Positions 62,577-64,000 of a DNA stretch of 64,000 nt are shown here, piece after piece; the stretch's first letter is position 1; the number at the start of each line of letters is the position of its first letter. Position numbers and translations under genes: made by a program. Source of the stretch: Arthrobacter glacialis. GTDB lineage: Bacteria > Actinomycetota > Actinomycetes > Actinomycetales > Micrococcaceae. Location of the stretch: NCBI RefSeq assembly GCF_002909445.1, contig NZ_PPXC01000009.1, positions 62,001-126,000 of the forward strand, in the 5' to 3' direction. The notes beneath the pieces are model-generated. The model saw only the letters and a list, made by a program, of their open reading frames with translations, ran no database searches and was not told the origin of the DNA.

Positions 62577-63218
62577 ATGGCGATCGTATACGCGGCCGAA
62601 TTGCGGCCCAGCAAAATGGAACTCCTGGCCGACTGGCTGCCGCTGCAGGACTGGTTCGACGGCGGTGACTCACCCTTGGTGCGGCTGGGGTCCTTCCGCT
62701 TCGACGACCCCGCAGGTGAAGTGGGCATTGAGACCCAGCTGGTGGGTGCCGGCAATCAGGTCTACCAAGCACCGCTGACCTACCGCGGAGCGCCGCTGGC
62801 TGGTGCCGAGGCGTTCCTGATAGGCACCATGGAGCATTCGGTCCTGGGTCGCCGCTGGGTCTATGACGCCACGGGCGATCCGGTGTACGTGGCCGAGCTC
62901 GCCGCGGCACTGCTGATCGGCAAACCGCAGGCCGCCCAATTCCGGGAAGCGGACGGGAAAATGGAAACCCTGCCCGAAACAGCGCAGATCAGCAGCACGG
63001 GAGCATCCGACGTCGAACTGCCGGCGTTGGACCTGGGCACGCCTCTCACAGCGGGCGGTGTCACGTCCATCCCCGTGGGGCCGATGACTCTGGCGCTCAA
63101 CAGGGTGTTGGACACCGCCGCAACGGCCGGCCCCGGGCCCGTACTTACCGTCAGTTGGGCTGGTGGGGACCAGCAGGTGCTGATGGCCTCTGTGGGGGAC
63201 GTTCCGGCCCCGTCCTGA
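62577..63218 (+). CDS. Maltokinase N-terminal cap-like domain protein
   Basis: 213 aa. The opening AIVYAAELRPSKMELLADWL and a SFRFDDPAGEVGIETQLVG segment resemble the N-terminal cap of actinobacterial maltokinases found as separate small proteins (CG0192-related). No kinase domain is present. Role unclear. Confidence 0.7.
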   Translation: MAIVYAAELRPSKMELLADWLPLQDWFDGGDSPLVRLGSFRFDDPAGEVGIETQLVGAGNQVYQAPLTYRGAPLAGAEAFLIGTMEHSVLGRRWVYDATGDPVYVAELAAALLIGKPQAAQFREADGKMETLPETAQISSTGASDVELPALDLGTPLTAGGVTSIPVGPMTLALNRVLDTAATAGPGPVLTVSWAGGDQQVLMASVGDVPAPS

Positions 63219-63268
63219 CGCCCCGTCCTGACGCCACGGCAGCAGCGGCGTCGCGTCGAACTGCCCGC

Positions 63269-64000
<732 letters not shown>

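Noticed and set aside
63219-63240. Short CGTCCTGACGCC direct repeat after the maltokinase-cap-like gene
   Set aside because: Two units only in a 50-bp gap; no structural or regulatory meaning is apparent.

Overview
The window looks like chromosomal DNA of a high-GC actinobacterium, most likely an Arthrobacter-like member of the Micrococcaceae. Signs of this are frequent GTG and TTG starts, an actinobacterial XPB-type helicase pair, a DUF3027 protein beside a cold-shock gene, c-di-AMP (ydaO-type) riboswitches upstream of cell-wall hydrolases, LAXTG-type (sortase E) surface anchors, and a maltokinase N-cap-like protein. No insertion sequence, prophage, integrase, rRNA operon or CRISPR array was seen. 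There is one tRNA (Arg, CCT anticodon).

Layout. 0-5 kb: end of a putative methyltransferase gene, XPB helicase and its partner, a small membrane protein, a cold-shock-like protein and DUF3027. 5-9 kb: a large secreted beta-helix protein, probably a GH110-type alpha-galactosidase, with a LASTG anchor. 9-13.5 kb: serC, a DtxR-type regulator, then two secreted cell-wall hydrolases (M23 and NlpC/P60-like), each behind its own c-di-AMP riboswitch. 13.5-22 kb: molybdenum cofactor genes (mobA-like, DUF6457, moeA), an alpha/beta hydrolase, an Lrp regulator divergent from an ornithine cyclodeaminase, and an FdhF/YdeP molybdoenzyme divergent from fdhD. 21.8-23.6 kb: four tandem paralogous small lipoproteins of unknown function. 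23.7-32.7 kb: an amino-acid (probably cystine) ABC importer, an ABC exporter, Nudix, YnfA, a RarD/EamA exporter, tRNA-Arg, an inositol-phosphatase family protein and small membrane proteins. 32.8-42.6 kb: pcrA, a 12-repeat Ig-like surface protein with LATTG anchor, a lipoprotein and sucCD. 42.6-50.3 kb: a flavoprotein, a MarR/MFS/aldo-keto reductase set, rhodanese, LOG-family protein, a ferritin-like/VIT1 fusion (MbfA-like), a lone lipoyl domain and a small unknown. 50.6-63.2 kb: a sodium:solute symporter divergent from an XRE-cupin regulator, an MFS/GH2/DUF2804 operon, an APC permease, a ureohydrolase/TPP-enzyme operon, a maltokinase-cap-like protein, and a partial alpha/beta hydrolase at the right edge.

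Functional links. The Moco genes probably serve the YdeP-type oxidoreductase, which FdhD would activate. A shared motif (AACATTTG-N6-ATTAGGC) lies in the symporter/XRE-cupin intergenic region and upstream of the ureohydrolase operon about 7.3 kb away. This suggests that one regulator controls uptake and breakdown of a guanidino or polyamine compound. Ornithine cyclodeaminase may belong to the same broad arginine/polyamine metabolism.

The most unusual structure is non-coding. A family of five palindromic elements, each exactly 70 bp, sits at the 3' ends of genes across 29 kb, with paired base changes in the arms. One copy has been duplicated together with the last codons of the adjacent Nudix gene (302-bp offset). 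A second palindrome family has two copies 33 kb apart. No cognate transposase or REP-associated tyrosine transposase is visible in the window.
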